Assembly: GCA_910574635.1 (NCBI GenBank)
Contig: CAJTCG010000013.1
Coordinates: 58,318-122,317, forward strand
From: Oscillospiraceae bacterium
Lineage (GTDB): Bacteria; Bacillota; Clostridia; Oscillospirales; Oscillospiraceae
Direction of reading: 5' to 3'
Length of the DNA: 64,000 nt
A program made the position numbers and the translations under genes. Positions 36,119-44,827 of the stretch are shown piece by piece (the first letter of the stretch is position 1; every line of letters begins with the position of its first letter). The notes beneath the pieces are model-generated. The model did no database searches and was not told the origin of the DNA. It worked only from the letters and a program-made list of their open reading frames with translations.

Positions 36119-36994
36119 TCAGGCAATGGCGTTTCGAAGCTGCTCCAGGAGATAGTCGCCAAGGTCCGGGCGATCCGACTCGGCGTCCGCCTGAAGGGCC
36201 GCCAGGGCGGCGTGAGCCTGGGCAATCTTCCGGACGTCAGCCTCCTCCCGCAGGGACTCGATCCAGGCGTCCAGATACTTCAGGAGCTTTTCCCAGGCCT
36301 GCTGCTCCTCCTCGTTCTCCTTGGCCTTCTCCATCCGCTCCAGGGTGGAGGTCTTGAAATCACCCAGCGCGGAAAGAAGGCTGTTTTTCATGAGAACGCT
36401 GTGGTCTAGGGCGGAGGCGTTCCGGGAGGCTCCGCCTTCGGAGGCGTAAGGCTGGTACAAAGCCAGCAGTTCGGCTGCCTGCGCTTTGCAGGTACCGCCA
36501 AAATGGGGGTCGTATTGGTGGCGGTCGATCATACCGAGGTAGTCCCGCCGCTCTGTGATATCGCCGGTTTCCAGCCCGGTGGGCAGTACGGTTCCGCCTG
36601 GGGCGCTTTGATGCGCGCCGGTCTTTGCCAAATGGCCGTACAGGGCGGCCAATTCCGCGTAGGAGGCGTTGGAGGGGTCGATGTCTTTGATATGACAGGT
36701 GAAATCATAAGGCCCGTTGTCCGACACGCCGCTGATGCGGACAATGGGGTCCTCCGGGGTGGAGTCCGCGGCGTATTCCGCGTAGATTTCCTGCATGGTG
36801 TTGTTCCGCCCGGCGTGAGCGCCGGAGTAGACGGTGTTTTCCGTGGGCATACGGAGATGGATAGGGGGCGCCTCAACCACGGCGGAGGTTTGGACCAGCT
36901 TCTCCTGGAAGGAGGCGCCCGCCGCCCTGCTCCGTCCGGCGGCAGGGCGGCTGTCTGTCCGGGGCTGGGTGTGAAGGAGATTTTGAACACTCAT
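36119..36994 (-). CDS. unknown protein with helical, Glu-rich C-terminus
   Basis: The 291-residue product from ATG 36994 (AAAGGA eleven bases upstream) has no signal peptide or membrane helix. The N-terminal ~75 residues look disordered (Arg/Ser/Ala-rich). A middle part includes YDFTCHIKDIDPSNASYAELAALYGHL, and the last ~100 residues are helical and acidic with a possible coiled coil (TLERMEKAKENEEEQQAWEK). I do not recognise the family. It is downstream of rny but separated by a strong terminator, and no clear promoter is visible. Confidence 0.55.
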   Translation of the reverse strand: MSVQNLLHTQPRTDSRPAAGRSRAAGASFQEKLVQTSAVVEAPPIHLRMPTENTVYSGAHAGRNNTMQEIYAEYAADSTPEDPIVRISGVSDNGPYDFTCHIKDIDPSNASYAELAALYGHLAKTGAHQSAPGGTVLPTGLETGDITERRDYLGMIDRHQYDPHFGGTCKAQAAELLALYQPYASEGGASRNASALDHSVLMKNSLLSALGDFKTSTLERMEKAKENEEEQQAWEKLLKYLDAWIESLREEADVRKIAQAHAALAALQADAESDRPDLGDYLLEQLRNAIA

Positions 36995-37029
36995 GGGAAA
37001 CGACATCCTTTCTTTCGCTGATGATAAAA

Positions 37030-37070
37030 AACAGAAAGCGGCAGTGAATGTATCACGACCGCTTTCTGTT
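37030..37070 (-). terminator. terminator of rny
   Basis: Read leftward, AACAGAAAGCGG (37070-37059) pairs with CCGCTTTCTGTT (37041-37030), with an inner GTGA/TCAC extension, and a T-run follows. Confidence 0.85.
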
Positions 37071-37112
37071 CCCTGCGTTCTTGTCCCCCGCAGTCCGTTG
37101 CGGAGGGAATTT

Positions 37113-38678
37113 TTATTTCGCGTACTCGACCACTTTGGTCTCCCGGAGGACATGGACCTTGATCTGACCGGGGTATTCCATTTCCTCCTCGATTTTCTTG
37201 GCCAAATCCCGGGCCAGAATGACCATCTGGTCCTCGCTGACCTGCTCGGGCTTCACCATGACCCGGACCTCCCGGCCCGCCTGGATGGCAAACGCCTTGT
37301 CCACGCCGGGATAGGAGCCGGTGATGGTCTCCAGCTGCTCCAGGCGCTTGATGTAGTTCTCCAGGTTCTCGCGGCGGGCGCCGGGCCGGGCGGCGGAAAT
37401 GGCGTCCGCGGCCTGAACCAGGCAGGCAACGATGGTCCTGGGCTCCACATCGTTGTGGTGGGCCTCGATGGCGTGGATGATGTCCTCTTTTTCCTTGTAC
37501 TTCCGGGCGAATTCCACGCCCAGGGCCACATGGGTGCCCTCCATCTCGTGGTCCACGGACTTGCCCAGGTCGTGGAGCAGTCCGGCCCGTTTCGCGGCCT
37601 GGACGTCCACCCCCAGCTCCGCCGCCATCATGCCGGCGATGTGGCTGACCTCCACGGAGTGCTGAAGAACGTTCTGGCCGTAGCTGGTGCGGTAGTGGAG
37701 GCGGCCCAGCATCTTCACCAGCTCCGGGTGGAGGCTGCGGACGCCGCACTCGAAGACGACCCGCTCGCCCTCGGCTTTGATGGTGGCGTCCACCTCCCGG
37801 CGGGCCTTCTCCACCATTTCCTCAATGTGCGTGGGGTGGATGCGCCCGTCGGAAATCAGCTTTTCCAGGGCCAGTCGGGCAATCTCCCGGCGCACCGGCT
37901 CGAAGCAGGAGACGGTGATGGCCTCCGGCGTGTCGTCGATGATGAGGTCCACGCCCGTCAGGGTCTCGATGGTGCGGATATTCCGGCCTTCCCGGCCGAT
38001 GATACGGCCCTTCATTTCGTCATTGGGCAGGGGAACCACACTGACGGTCATATCGGCCACCTGGTCGGCGGCGCAGCGCTGGATGGCCTGGGCCACGATT
38101 TCGCGGGCCCTGGCGTCGCACTCCTCCTTCATCCGGGACTCCACCTCTTTGATCTTGAGGGCGGTCTCGTGGGTGACTTCCGCTTCCACCTGGTCGATGA
38201 GGTACTGCTTCGCTTCCTCAGTGGTGAAGCCGGAGATGCGCTCCAGCATTTCGGTCTGGCCGCGCTTGACAAGCTTGATTTCCTCGGTCTCCTTGTCAAT
38301 GGCGGCGTGCTTTTGAGTCAGGGACTCCTCTTTCTTTTCCACGGCCTCGATTTTGCGGTCGAGGTTTTCCTCCTTTTGCTGCAGGCGGTTTTCCTGTCGC
38401 TGAAGGTCGGCGCGGCGTTCCTTGACTTCCTTTTCGTACTCGCTGCGGTTTTTTAAGATCTCCTCCTTGGCTTCCAGCAGGGCCTCGCGCTTCTTGGATT
38501 CGGCGCTTTTGATGGCCTCGTTGACGATGCGCGTTCCCTCTTCTTCGGCGCTGGAGATTTCTTTTTCAGAGACGTTCTTCCGATAGCGAATACCAAGCGG
38601 GAAGCAAATCACGCCGCCGGCCACCAGCCCTATGAGAAGGGCAATGACGCTTTGAATCACGGCTGCTGATTCCTCCAT
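37113..38678 (-). CDS. rny: ribonuclease Y
   Basis: Membrane-tethered endoribonuclease starting mRNA decay in Firmicutes. The 521-residue protein has an N-terminal membrane helix (about 8-28), a long Glu/Lys/Arg-rich coiled coil (about 35-200), a KH RNA-binding domain ([12 protein letters not shown] near 218) and an HD phosphodiesterase domain with His369-Asp370 (LLHDLGK). All parts are intact. It is preceded by an unusually long structured leader and ends at a strong terminator. Confidence 0.97.
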   Translation of the reverse strand: MEESAAVIQSVIALLIGLVAGGVICFPLGIRYRKNVSEKEISSAEEEGTRIVNEAIKSAESKKREALLEAKEEILKNRSEYEKEVKERRADLQRQENRLQQKEENLDRKIEAVEKKEESLTQKHAAIDKETEEIKLVKRGQTEMLERISGFTTEEAKQYLIDQVEAEVTHETALKIKEVESRMKEECDARAREIVAQAIQRCAADQVADMTVSVVPLPNDEMKGRIIGREGRNIRTIETLTGVDLIIDDTPEAITVSCFEPVRREIARLALEKLISDGRIHPTHIEEMVEKARREVDATIKAEGERVVFECGVRSLHPELVKMLGRLHYRTSYGQNVLQHSVEVSHIAGMMAAELGVDVQAAKRAGLLHDLGKSVDHEMEGTHVALGVEFARKYKEKEDIIHAIEAHHNDVEPRTIVACLVQAADAISAARPGARRENLENYIKRLEQLETITGSYPGVDKAFAIQAGREVRVMVKPEQVSEDQMVILARDLAKKIEEEMEYPGQIKVHVLRETKVVEYAK

Positions 38679-38977
38679 TCAGTTTTGGTATTGCCGCGGG
38701 AAGCCCGCTTCAAAAACCGTCAACACGCCCGTGCGGCGGAGAGGGCTTTGCATCCCCTCCAAGGGCATGGATGTCCCCGGGGCGGTATGGCCGCCGGCGG
38801 CTTTTGGACATGGGTCTCCTTGTCTTCCGCCCGCGCCCCGAATGAGGGGCGCCGATCTTCCAGGGGCGGAACATCTTTCGCGGTTGGGCGCATTGCCGGC
38901 TTCCAAAACAGAACCCGCGGACAGGAGCGTTTTAGAAAACGACCGGAGGACACCCCTTTGCCCTCCGACGGCAATCT
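38679..38977 (-). ncRNA. ~300-nt structured 5' leader of rny
   Basis: Transcription from the promoter at 39012 leaves about 300 untranslated bases. The leader can fold extensively: TTGCCG/CGGCAA early; TTCCGCCC/GGGCGGAA around GCGCCCC/GGGGCGC near 38860-38820; and ATGTCC/GGACAT with an inner GCCGCC/GGCGGC near 38811-38771. A long-range alternative pairs GGGCA plus GGGTGTCC (38963-38948) with GGACATCC plus TGCCC (38776-38763), which excludes the local ATGTCC helix. It could be a cis-regulatory RNA or an embedded small RNA. It does not match tmRNA, RNase P or SRP RNA by eye. Confidence 0.5.
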
Positions 38978-38983
38978 GCTTTT

Positions 38984-39012
38984 AGTTTAAACTTTTACTG
39001 GACCGCTGTCAA
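38984..39012 (-). promoter_or_regulatory. sigma-A promoter of the rny leader
   Basis: -35 TTGACA (39012-39007), 17-base spacer, -10 TAAACT (38989-38984). Confidence 0.88.
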
Positions 39013-39120
39013 GCAAAATCCTCAAACCGGCGGCGAAATTACAAGAAAATTTTGGCAGGAACGAAAATACCCCGGCAAATCCGGCGCAAAAGCAACAGCC
39101 GCGCCCCTGTGAAAAGGCGG

Positions 39121-39861
39121 TCAGGTGTCGATATACGCGGCCGCGGCGTAGCCAACGTGGCCCTCGTGATGGACGACATACCAGCCCTGCCACTCCCCGT
39201 AAATGGTTACCTGGGCGCCGTCGGGGAGATTGGCGATGATTGTTCCGGTGGGAGCGGGGTAGCTCCGCAGGTTCAGCGTCCCCCAGTTGACGGCCACTGT
39301 GCCCTGCACGGGGTCGGAGGGGTAGATGAAGGGCAGGCCGAAGAACTCGGTAAGGGCCCGGGCCAGCTGCTGGGCAATGGCGTCCATGTGCCCCTCGATC
39401 CACTGGGCGTCGGACCAGTTGTCGTGGTAGCCGATTTCCACCAGCACCGCCGGGGCTTTGGACTGGGACACCTCTCCCAGGGTGGTGGTGGAACGGGTGG
39501 TGACCTTGTTGGGGAGGGGGTAGACTTTCCGCAGCTCCTGGGCGATGAGCTCCGCCGCCCGCTGGCCCTGGCGGCTCGTGGGATAGTAAAAGGCGATGAT
39601 GCCCCGCTCTTCGCCGTAGCGCCCCTCCGGCGCGCCGTTGGAGTGCAGGGCCAGGTAAAGGTCGTAGGTCCCCCGGTTGGCCTCCCGGATGGAGGACCCG
39701 GCGGTCATTTCGGGCTTGTTGCGTTTATATTGAATTCCGTTGGAGAGGAGATAGGGGACCAGTGCGTCCGCCAGCAGGTTCATGTTGTACTCCTCGGAGC
39801 CGCTGCCGGTGACGTAGCTGTTCCACTCCTGTGTCGAGGGGCTTAAATATATAGTGGGCAT
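39121..39861 (-). CDS. N-acetylmuramoyl-L-alanine amidase with C-terminal SH3b domain
   Basis: The 246-residue product has an Amidase_3 catalytic domain (about 1-175): an N-terminal IYLSPSTQEWN in place of the usual zinc-binding IxLDxGHGG, ALHSNGAPEG with the conserved zinc His, and VLVEIGYHDN with the catalytic Glu. Residues ~185-246 form a bacterial SH3 domain (GTLNLRSYPAPTGTII and following). There is no signal peptide, so it may be a spore- or lysis-associated cytoplasmic enzyme or be released non-classically. AGGAGGAA precedes the ATG. Confidence 0.88.
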   Translation of the reverse strand: MPTIYLSPSTQEWNSYVTGSGSEEYNMNLLADALVPYLLSNGIQYKRNKPEMTAGSSIREANRGTYDLYLALHSNGAPEGRYGEERGIIAFYYPTSRQGQRAAELIAQELRKVYPLPNKVTTRSTTTLGEVSQSKAPAVLVEIGYHDNWSDAQWIEGHMDAIAQQLARALTEFFGLPFIYPSDPVQGTVAVNWGTLNLRSYPAPTGTIIANLPDGAQVTIYGEWQGWYVVHHEGHVGYAAAAYIDT

Positions 39862-39950
39862 GGCAATTCCTCCTTCTTACTGAATCCTATGGCAAAGCCG
39901 CCGAAAGTGTGATACACTGGGGAGGAAAAAAGCCGGGAGGTCATTTGATT

Positions 39951-41180
39951 ATGAAAGCAGAGCGGGCATATCCCAGTGTTGCAGTCACCCCAAAAGCCGA
40001 GGCGGCTATTCTCCGGGGGCATCCCTGGATCTACGACGCGGAAATTTTGTCGATGGAGGGCACGCTGGAGAACGGCGGGCTGGTGGATGTGCGGAGCCGG
40101 AAGGGCGCGTACTTGGGCACCGGCTTCCTGTCGGAGAAATCGAAAATCCGGATCCGCCTGATTTCCCGGAACGCCAACGACCGCTTTGACGCCGCCTTCT
40201 GGGAGCGGAAGCTCCGCTGGGCCTGGGAGTACCGGAAAACGGTCATGGCTCCCGAGGATTTGGACGCCTGCCGCGTCATCTTCGGGGAAGCCGACATGTT
40301 CCCCGGCCTGACGGTGGACAAGTTCCATGACCTCCTCAGCGTCCAGGTGCTGTCTGTGGGCATGGAGAGGATCAAGGACCTGCTGCTGCCTCTTTTGGTC
40401 CGGATTCTTCGGGAGGACGGGCAGGCTGTTCGGGGCGTCTTCGAGCGGAATGATGTCCCCCTCCGGGAGAAGGAGGGACTGGAGCAGTACAAGGAATGGT
40501 TTCCCCTGCCTGGGGAGGCCCCGGCGGATTCTCCGGTAACGGAGATTGTAGAGAACGGCGTAAAATATTTGGTAGATGTAGAAAACGGACAGAAAACCGG
40601 CTTTTTCCTGGACCAGAAATACAACCGCCGGGCAGTGGGGCGGCTGGCGGAGGGAAGGACAGTGCTGGACTGCTTCACCCATACCGGGTCCTTTGCCTTG
40701 AACGCCGCCCTGGGCGGAGCGAAGCGGGTCACCGCCGTGGACGTGTCGGCCTCCGCCGTGGAGATGGCCCGGGCCAACGCGGAGCGAAACGGCTTGGGCG
40801 GCGTGGTGGACTGCGTGGCCGCCAACGTCTTTGAGCTGCTCCCGGCCCTGGAAAAGGAGCCGGTGAAGTATGATTTTATCATTCTGGACCCGCCGGCCTT
40901 TACCAAATCCCGGAAGACGGCGGCCAGCGCTATGACGGGCTACAAGGAAATCAACTACCGGGCCATGAAGCTGCTGCCTCGGGGCGGCTATCTGGCCACT
41001 TGCTCCTGTTCCCACTTTGCGGAAGAGGAGAAGTTCACTGCCATGCTCCGGTCTGCCGCCCGGGACGCCGGAGTCCGGCTCCGGCAGATTGAGGCGAGGC
41101 AACAGAGCTGTGACCACCCGATTTTATGGGGCGTGGAGGAAACAAACTATCTGAAATTCTATCTGTTTCAAGTGGTGTAA
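39951..41180 (+). CDS. rlmI: class I SAM-dependent rRNA methyltransferase (RlmI-like)
   Basis: The 409-residue protein (ATG 39951 with GGGAGGT upstream) has an N-terminal PUA-like RNA-binding domain (about 1-80, with GHPWIYDAEI), a central domain and a Rossmann methyltransferase. The latter has LDCFTHTGSFAL (SAM loop), VDVSASAVEMAR, DFIILDPPAF (the NPPY-like catalytic motif) and a CSCSH loop. This is the RlmI/YccW layout for 23S rRNA cytosine-5 methylation; the exact site is inferred only. Confidence 0.9.
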   Translation: MKAERAYPSVAVTPKAEAAILRGHPWIYDAEILSMEGTLENGGLVDVRSRKGAYLGTGFLSEKSKIRIRLISRNANDRFDAAFWERKLRWAWEYRKTVMAPEDLDACRVIFGEADMFPGLTVDKFHDLLSVQVLSVGMERIKDLLLPLLVRILREDGQAVRGVFERNDVPLREKEGLEQYKEWFPLPGEAPADSPVTEIVENGVKYLVDVENGQKTGFFLDQKYNRRAVGRLAEGRTVLDCFTHTGSFALNAALGGAKRVTAVDVSASAVEMARANAERNGLGGVVDCVAANVFELLPALEKEPVKYDFIILDPPAFTKSRKTAASAMTGYKEINYRAMKLLPRGGYLATCSCSHFAEEEKFTAMLRSAARDAGVRLRQIEARQQSCDHPILWGVEETNYLKFYLFQVV

Positions 41181-41235
41181 AGGAAAAGACGTTGTATGAA
41201 AAAGAGGCTTTCGGTGTGGGTGCGGTGGTTAGGCC

Positions 41236-41760
41236 TTAATCCGGGGAAAACACAGCCGCCCGCATTCCTTTCAAATCTCCCGTAACCCGGAGGAACCGGA
41301 GGGAACAGACCAGGTCCCCAGTGAAAACCAGCAGGAAAATATAGGTTGCCGCCTCTGGGATCGATGCGGCCAGAGCCGCCACCACAGGCTGGACGAATGC
41401 TATTGCCGCCCATACCAACACCCCCCAGGCCAGGGTGAAGGGCAGGCAGACCCGGCCGCGGAGGTTCCCAGGGACCTGGGCGTAGTCCCAGAAGCGGACG
41501 CCTAGAAACCGTTCTCCCGCCCAGTGGCAGGCGTATTCCACCGCCGTGGCCGCCAGCCCGCCCAGGACCGTTACGCCCAGCCAGCCCATGGGAGGCAGGG
41601 CCAGCGCCGCCAGCATACCCAGCCCATACACCGGGCACAGGGGCAGGAGCAGCAGACAGCGCCGCCGTTTTTCCTCCGACTGGGAGACGGCGGCAAAGGC
41701 CAGCTCCACCAGCCAGCCCAGAAAGCTGTATATCCAAAAATACCAAAGCCAGAGGTCCAT
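41236..41760 (-). CDS. putative ABC-transporter-type membrane protein (DUF1113-like)
   Basis: The 174-residue protein from ATG 41760 (GAGGTG upstream) has about five membrane helices. The start WLWYFWIYSFLGWLVEL and the following region with CPVYGLGML and WAGERFLGVRFWDYAQVPGNLRGRVCLPFTLAWG are typical of a Firmicute family usually annotated 'putative ABC transporter permease' (PF06541-like), whose function is not established. No ATPase gene adjoins it. Confidence 0.75.
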   Translation of the reverse strand: MDLWLWYFWIYSFLGWLVELAFAAVSQSEEKRRRCLLLLPLCPVYGLGMLAALALPPMGWLGVTVLGGLAATAVEYACHWAGERFLGVRFWDYAQVPGNLRGRVCLPFTLAWGVLVWAAIAFVQPVVAALAASIPEAATYIFLLVFTGDLVCSLRFLRVTGDLKGMRAAVFSPD

Positions 41761-41877
41761 CGTATCACCTCGGGTTTCAGTGTCTCCCGTGGACAGGATG
41801 GTATCCGCCTCTTGCGCCGGTAGTTTTTTCATGGTACAATGGTCGAAAAAGAGGGAAAAAGACAGGAGGATTTTTGC

Positions 41878-42447
41878 ATGGATACTTGGGAGAGCTTGCG
41901 AAAGGAATGTTTGGACTGTAAAGGGTGTTCCCTTGCAGACACCCGCCATAATGTGGTTTTTGGGGACGGCGCGGAGAACGCGGAGCTGTTGTTCATCGGC
42001 GAAGGCCCCGGCCAGCACGAGGATGAGCAGGGCAAGCCCTTTGTGGGCCGGGCGGGGAAGCTGCTGGACGAGATGCTGGAGATGGTAAACCTGGATCGGA
42101 GCAAAGTTTACATTGCCAACATCGTCAAGTGCCGCCCGCCTCAGAACCGGGACCCCCTGGGGGTGGAGCAGGACGCCTGCATCGATTGGCTCCGCCGCCA
42201 GACGGCGCTGCTGCGGCCTAAAATTATCGTCTGTCTGGGCCGTATCGCGGCCAAGGTCATCATCAAGGATGATTTCCGCATCACCCAGGAGCATGGCCAA
42301 TGGTTCGAGCGGAGCGGCGTTTGGATGACCGCGCTCTACCATCCGGCGGCGCTGCTCCGGGACGTCCGCAAGCGCCCGGAGACCTTTGAGGACTTGAAGG
42401 CCATCCAGGCCAAGGCCCGGGAGCTGTGTGAGCATACGGAGCTTTGA
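41878..42447 (+). CDS. udg: uracil-DNA glycosylase, family 4 (Fe-S)
   Basis: Removes uracil from DNA after cytosine deamination. From ATG 41878 (AGGAGGAT upstream) it has 189 residues. Iron-sulfur cysteines are visible (CLDCKGC at 11-17, then VKCRPPQ and DACIDW). Active-site motifs are [20 protein letters not shown] split over 39-58 and the C-terminal HPAALLRD. It ends at a strong terminator ahead of bioY. Confidence 0.94.
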   Translation: MDTWESLRKECLDCKGCSLADTRHNVVFGDGAENAELLFIGEGPGQHEDEQGKPFVGRAGKLLDEMLEMVNLDRSKVYIANIVKCRPPQNRDPLGVEQDACIDWLRRQTALLRPKIIVCLGRIAAKVIIKDDFRITQEHGQWFERSGVWMTALYHPAALLRDVRKRPETFEDLKAIQAKARELCEHTEL

Positions 42448-42457
42448 GCACAAAAAA

Positions 42458-42480
42458 GGGGAGAGGCCCAGCCTCTCCCC
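42458..42480 (+). terminator. terminator after udg
   Basis: GGGGAGAGGC, loop CCA, GCCTCTCCCC, then GGATTTTT. Confidence 0.9.
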
Positions 42481-42494
42481 GGATTTTTGGAAAC

Positions 42495-42526
42495 TTGTAA
42501 ACCAATTGAAAAATAATGGTTGACAA
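42495..42526. promoter_or_regulatory. BirA-type biotin operator upstream of bioY
   Basis: TTGTAAACC (42495-42503), 14-base spacer, GGTTGACAA (42518-42526). The right half differs from the perfect complement at one base and overlaps the -35 box, so holo-BirA with biotinyl-AMP would block transcription. Confidence 0.85.
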
Positions 42527-42548
42527 ACGGGGGGATTTACGTTATCCT
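42520..42548 (+). promoter_or_regulatory. sigma-A promoter of bioY
   Basis: -35 TTGACA (42520-42525), 17-base spacer, -10 TATCCT (42543-42548), overlapped by the BirA site. Confidence 0.85.
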
Positions 42549-42580
42549 CAAAGCCAGGAAGAAAAAGGAGGAACCCATTT

Positions 42581-43141
42581 ATGCCCGAACAAACTGCGTC
42601 CCGGCTGCGGACAAAGGATCTGACCCTGATTGCCCTCTTCACCGTCTTGACGGCAGTGTGTGCCTGGATTTCCGTGCCCGTCCCCGCGCCCCTGATTCAG
42701 TTTACCATGCAGATTTTCGCCGTTTTTGCCGCCCTGCTGACCCTGGGAGGAAGGCGGGGAACCTACGCCGTCACCGCCTATTTGCTGCTTGGAGCAGTGG
42801 GAGCGCCGGTGTTCAGCAATTTCAGAGGCGGGCTCAGCGTACTGCTGGGGGCCACCGGCGGCTATATTCTGGGATTCTTCTTCCAGGCGCTGCTTTACTG
42901 GCTGATGACCGCCAGACTGGGGGAAACCCTGAAAGTGAAAATCGCCGCCAGCGTGGCTGGGCTGATTTTGTGCTATGCTTTCGGAACCGCCTGGTATCTG
43001 GTCCTTTACGCCCAGATGGGGAAACCTGTGGGCGTGCTGACTGCCCTGGGTTATTGCGTGTTCCCCTTTATTTTTCCGGATCTGGTCAAGCTGGTCCTGG
43101 CGGTGCTGCTGGCCCGGCGGGTCGGAAAATATGTCCAGTGA
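42581..43141 (+). CDS. bioY: biotin transporter BioY (ECF substrate-binding component)
   Basis: The 186-residue membrane protein has six hydrophobic segments. The start LRTKDLTLIALFTVLTAVCAW, PAPLIQFTMQIFAVFAALLTLG and AYLLLGAVGAPVFSNFRGG are BioY hallmarks. It captures biotin and works with a shared ECF module (EcfT/EcfA), not present here. A BirA-like operator directly upstream confirms the biotin link. AAAGGAGG lies before the ATG. No biotin-synthesis genes are near, suggesting uptake of external biotin. Confidence 0.94.
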   Translation: MPEQTASRLRTKDLTLIALFTVLTAVCAWISVPVPAPLIQFTMQIFAVFAALLTLGGRRGTYAVTAYLLLGAVGAPVFSNFRGGLSVLLGATGGYILGFFFQALLYWLMTARLGETLKVKIAASVAGLILCYAFGTAWYLVLYAQMGKPVGVLTALGYCVFPFIFPDLVKLVLAVLLARRVGKYVQ

Positions 43142-43166
43142 TTATCAAGCCCTCTCATTCTCAAGG

Positions 43167-43199
43167 AAAGGGGCCGGCGCTGTAAGCGCCGGCCCCTTT
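43167..43199. terminator. bidirectional terminator
   Basis: AAAGGGGCCGGCGC (43167-43180) and its exact complement (43186-43199) around a five-base loop, between converging bioY and the cupin gene. Confidence 0.9.
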
Positions 43200-43201
43200 C
43201 C

Positions 43202-43669
43202 TCATTTCACGGGTTCCGTGGGATTTTGCAGGTATTGATATTCCAGCAGCAGCCGCCCGGTGCCGCTGGACATGTTTCCGAAGTGGTAGGGCTGGTCCGC
43301 CTTAAACCGGATGGCGTCCCGTTCCAGGAGCTGAAAGTCCTGTCCCTCCGCCGTCAGGCTGACGGTGCCGGAAATCACTGTGGCGTGGCAGACGCAGCCG
43401 GGGAGGGAGGGGGCGGGCGCATACTTCGCGCCGATGTACAGGTCCAGGAAGCAGCTCATCATGTGGCTTTTATCATCGTAGGGGAGGCTGGGCCGCAGGA
43501 CGGTCCTGCCGCCGTCCAAGTGCCGGGGCCGGGAGTTCTGGACCCGGGCCAGGATGGGACCGTCCTTGGGAATTTCCGGCTCCTTCGGCGTATCCGTCTC
43601 CGGCCTGTGGGGCATGACGCCCTCGCCGGGTATGGGTTTAAAGAGATCGTCCTCCATATACGCGCTCAT
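43202..43669 (-). CDS. cupin-domain protein of unknown function
   Basis: The product is 155 residues from ATG 43669; a start four codons later (MEDDLFK) is also possible, because the GAGGGGG ribosome site touches the first ATG. The C-terminal half is a small beta-barrel with CHATVISGTVSLTAEGQDFQLLERDAIRFKADQPYHFGN, the two cupin motifs of sugar- or ligand-binding cupins. The N-terminal part is proline-rich and probably flexible. No DNA-binding domain is seen. It has its own promoter. Confidence 0.7.
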   Translation of the reverse strand: MSAYMEDDLFKPIPGEGVMPHRPETDTPKEPEIPKDGPILARVQNSRPRHLDGGRTVLRPSLPYDDKSHMMSCFLDLYIGAKYAPAPSLPGCVCHATVISGTVSLTAEGQDFQLLERDAIRFKADQPYHFGNMSSGTGRLLLEYQYLQNPTEPVK

Positions 43670-43706
43670 CCCCCTCGCGTTCTCTCTGATTGGGATAACC
43701 TGCTCT

Positions 43707-43735
43707 ATAGTACCTGTTTTGTCGAAATTTGTCAA
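43707..43735 (-). promoter_or_regulatory. sigma-A promoter of the cupin gene
   Basis: -35 TTGACA (43735-43730), 17-base spacer, -10 TACTAT (43712-43707). Confidence 0.8.
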
Positions 43736-43902
43736 GGCGCATTGGCGGGGAGGCAAGCGGCTGTTCAGGCGGGCGGTTCAGGACGAAGCTGCAGAAGTTG
43801 CAATTGTAAGAAATTCGTAAGATTTTTGTCAAGCAGTTTGTAAGAAACGTCTTGTATACTCTCCTTGAAATTGGCTTCGGGCCGAAAATTTAGGAGGATA
43901 AC

Positions 43903-44739
43903 ATGAGCTACAAACAACTGAAAATTTTTGCCATAGGCTGCATGGTCTTTGACCACACCGTCCGCATCTTTCCTCTGGATCAGATATTTGCTCCCTTGGC
44001 GGACCTTTTATGGAGCGGAGGCTATGGGGGCCTTGCCGACTGGCTGCTGGACGAGTGCATTTTATATATAATGTATATTGGCCGTTTGGCAGCGCCCATC
44101 TTCGTGTATTGCATTGCCCAAGGGTTTGCGCATACCTCCAACGTCCGCCGCTATATAGGCCGCGTTTTTCTGACGGCGGTGATCGCGCAGGTTCCCTATA
44201 CGCTGTTTGATCTGGCGGAAATGCGGGTGCTGGGCGTGGAGGGAGACTGGCGGGAGACGGGACTGAACATCCTGTTCACGCTGGCCCTGGCCCTGTGCGT
44301 CCTCTGGGCCCATGAGGAGCTGAAGCGCCGGAAGCTGCTTTTCCTGAGCCCCTTGGCCGTGGCGGCGGCCACATGGCTTGCCATGGAGCTCCGCATGGAG
44401 GGCGGAAAGGGCTATATTATTCTGGCCTGGGTTTATTACATTACTCGAAACTGCCCCCGGTGGCAGAGGGCGCTCATCTATATTCCCGCCGTTCTGCTGT
44501 CCCGCCGGGGGCTGGTCTTGTGGGTTGCGGAGAGCCTGGGAACGCCGGAACTGACCAGAGTTCTGCGAAACTGCCTTTTGAACGTGCTGGGCAACTACTT
44601 TGGGATGCTGGTTACGCTTTCAGATAATGGAGAAAAGGGAAGGGCCGGGAAGGGCTTTCAGCGCTTTTGTTACGCTTTTTATCCCGCCCATTTCACGGTC
44701 CTGGCCCTGATCGGCTTCCTTAAGCCGCCACTGGTGTGA
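43903..44739 (+). CDS. TraX-family membrane protein
   Basis: The 278-residue protein has about eight membrane helices. The first helix LKIFAIGCMVFDHTVRIF, with its Asp-His, and the later IGRLAAPIFVYCIAQGFAHT region are the TraX signature (F-pilin acetylation in plasmids; in Firmicutes chromosomes a broad acyltransferase-like family of unknown substrate). TTAGGAGGA precedes the ATG. Two copies of TTGTAAGAAA lie upstream, at 43804 and 43838. No conjugation genes adjoin it. Confidence 0.8.
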   Translation: MSYKQLKIFAIGCMVFDHTVRIFPLDQIFAPLADLLWSGGYGGLADWLLDECILYIMYIGRLAAPIFVYCIAQGFAHTSNVRRYIGRVFLTAVIAQVPYTLFDLAEMRVLGVEGDWRETGLNILFTLALALCVLWAHEELKRRKLLFLSPLAVAAATWLAMELRMEGGKGYIILAWVYYITRNCPRWQRALIYIPAVLLSRRGLVLWVAESLGTPELTRVLRNCLLNVLGNYFGMLVTLSDNGEKGRAGKGFQRFCYAFYPAHFTVLALIGFLKPPLV

Positions 44740-44798
44740 GCGGAGCCGGGGAAATCCCTGGAAAAACAGGAAAATCAAAATCTTTTTGGCAAAAACGC

Positions 44799-44827
44799 TT
44801 GACGGCTGGGAGAGGGCATGCTATAAT
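44799..44827 (+). promoter_or_regulatory. sigma-A promoter of the str operon
   Basis: -35 TTGACG (44799-44804), 17-base spacer, -10 TATAAT (44822-44827), about 75 bases ahead of ybxF. Confidence 0.9.

Noticed and set aside
38679..38977. rny leader as tmRNA, RNase P RNA, SRP RNA or 6S RNA
   Set aside because: No tmRNA tag or CCA end, no RNase P conserved core, no SRP GGAAGG/GCAG loop; the 6S central-bubble form could not be drawn convincingly.
41839..41877. Upstream ATG start for the uracil-DNA glycosylase
   Set aside because: The ribosome site AGGAGGAT lies between it and the ATG at 41878, which also gives the normal length.
43804..43847. Two TTGTAAGAAA repeats upstream of the TraX-like gene as an operator
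   Set aside because: Only two copies 34 bases apart in AT-rich DNA, without symmetry or a well-placed -35; could be chance.
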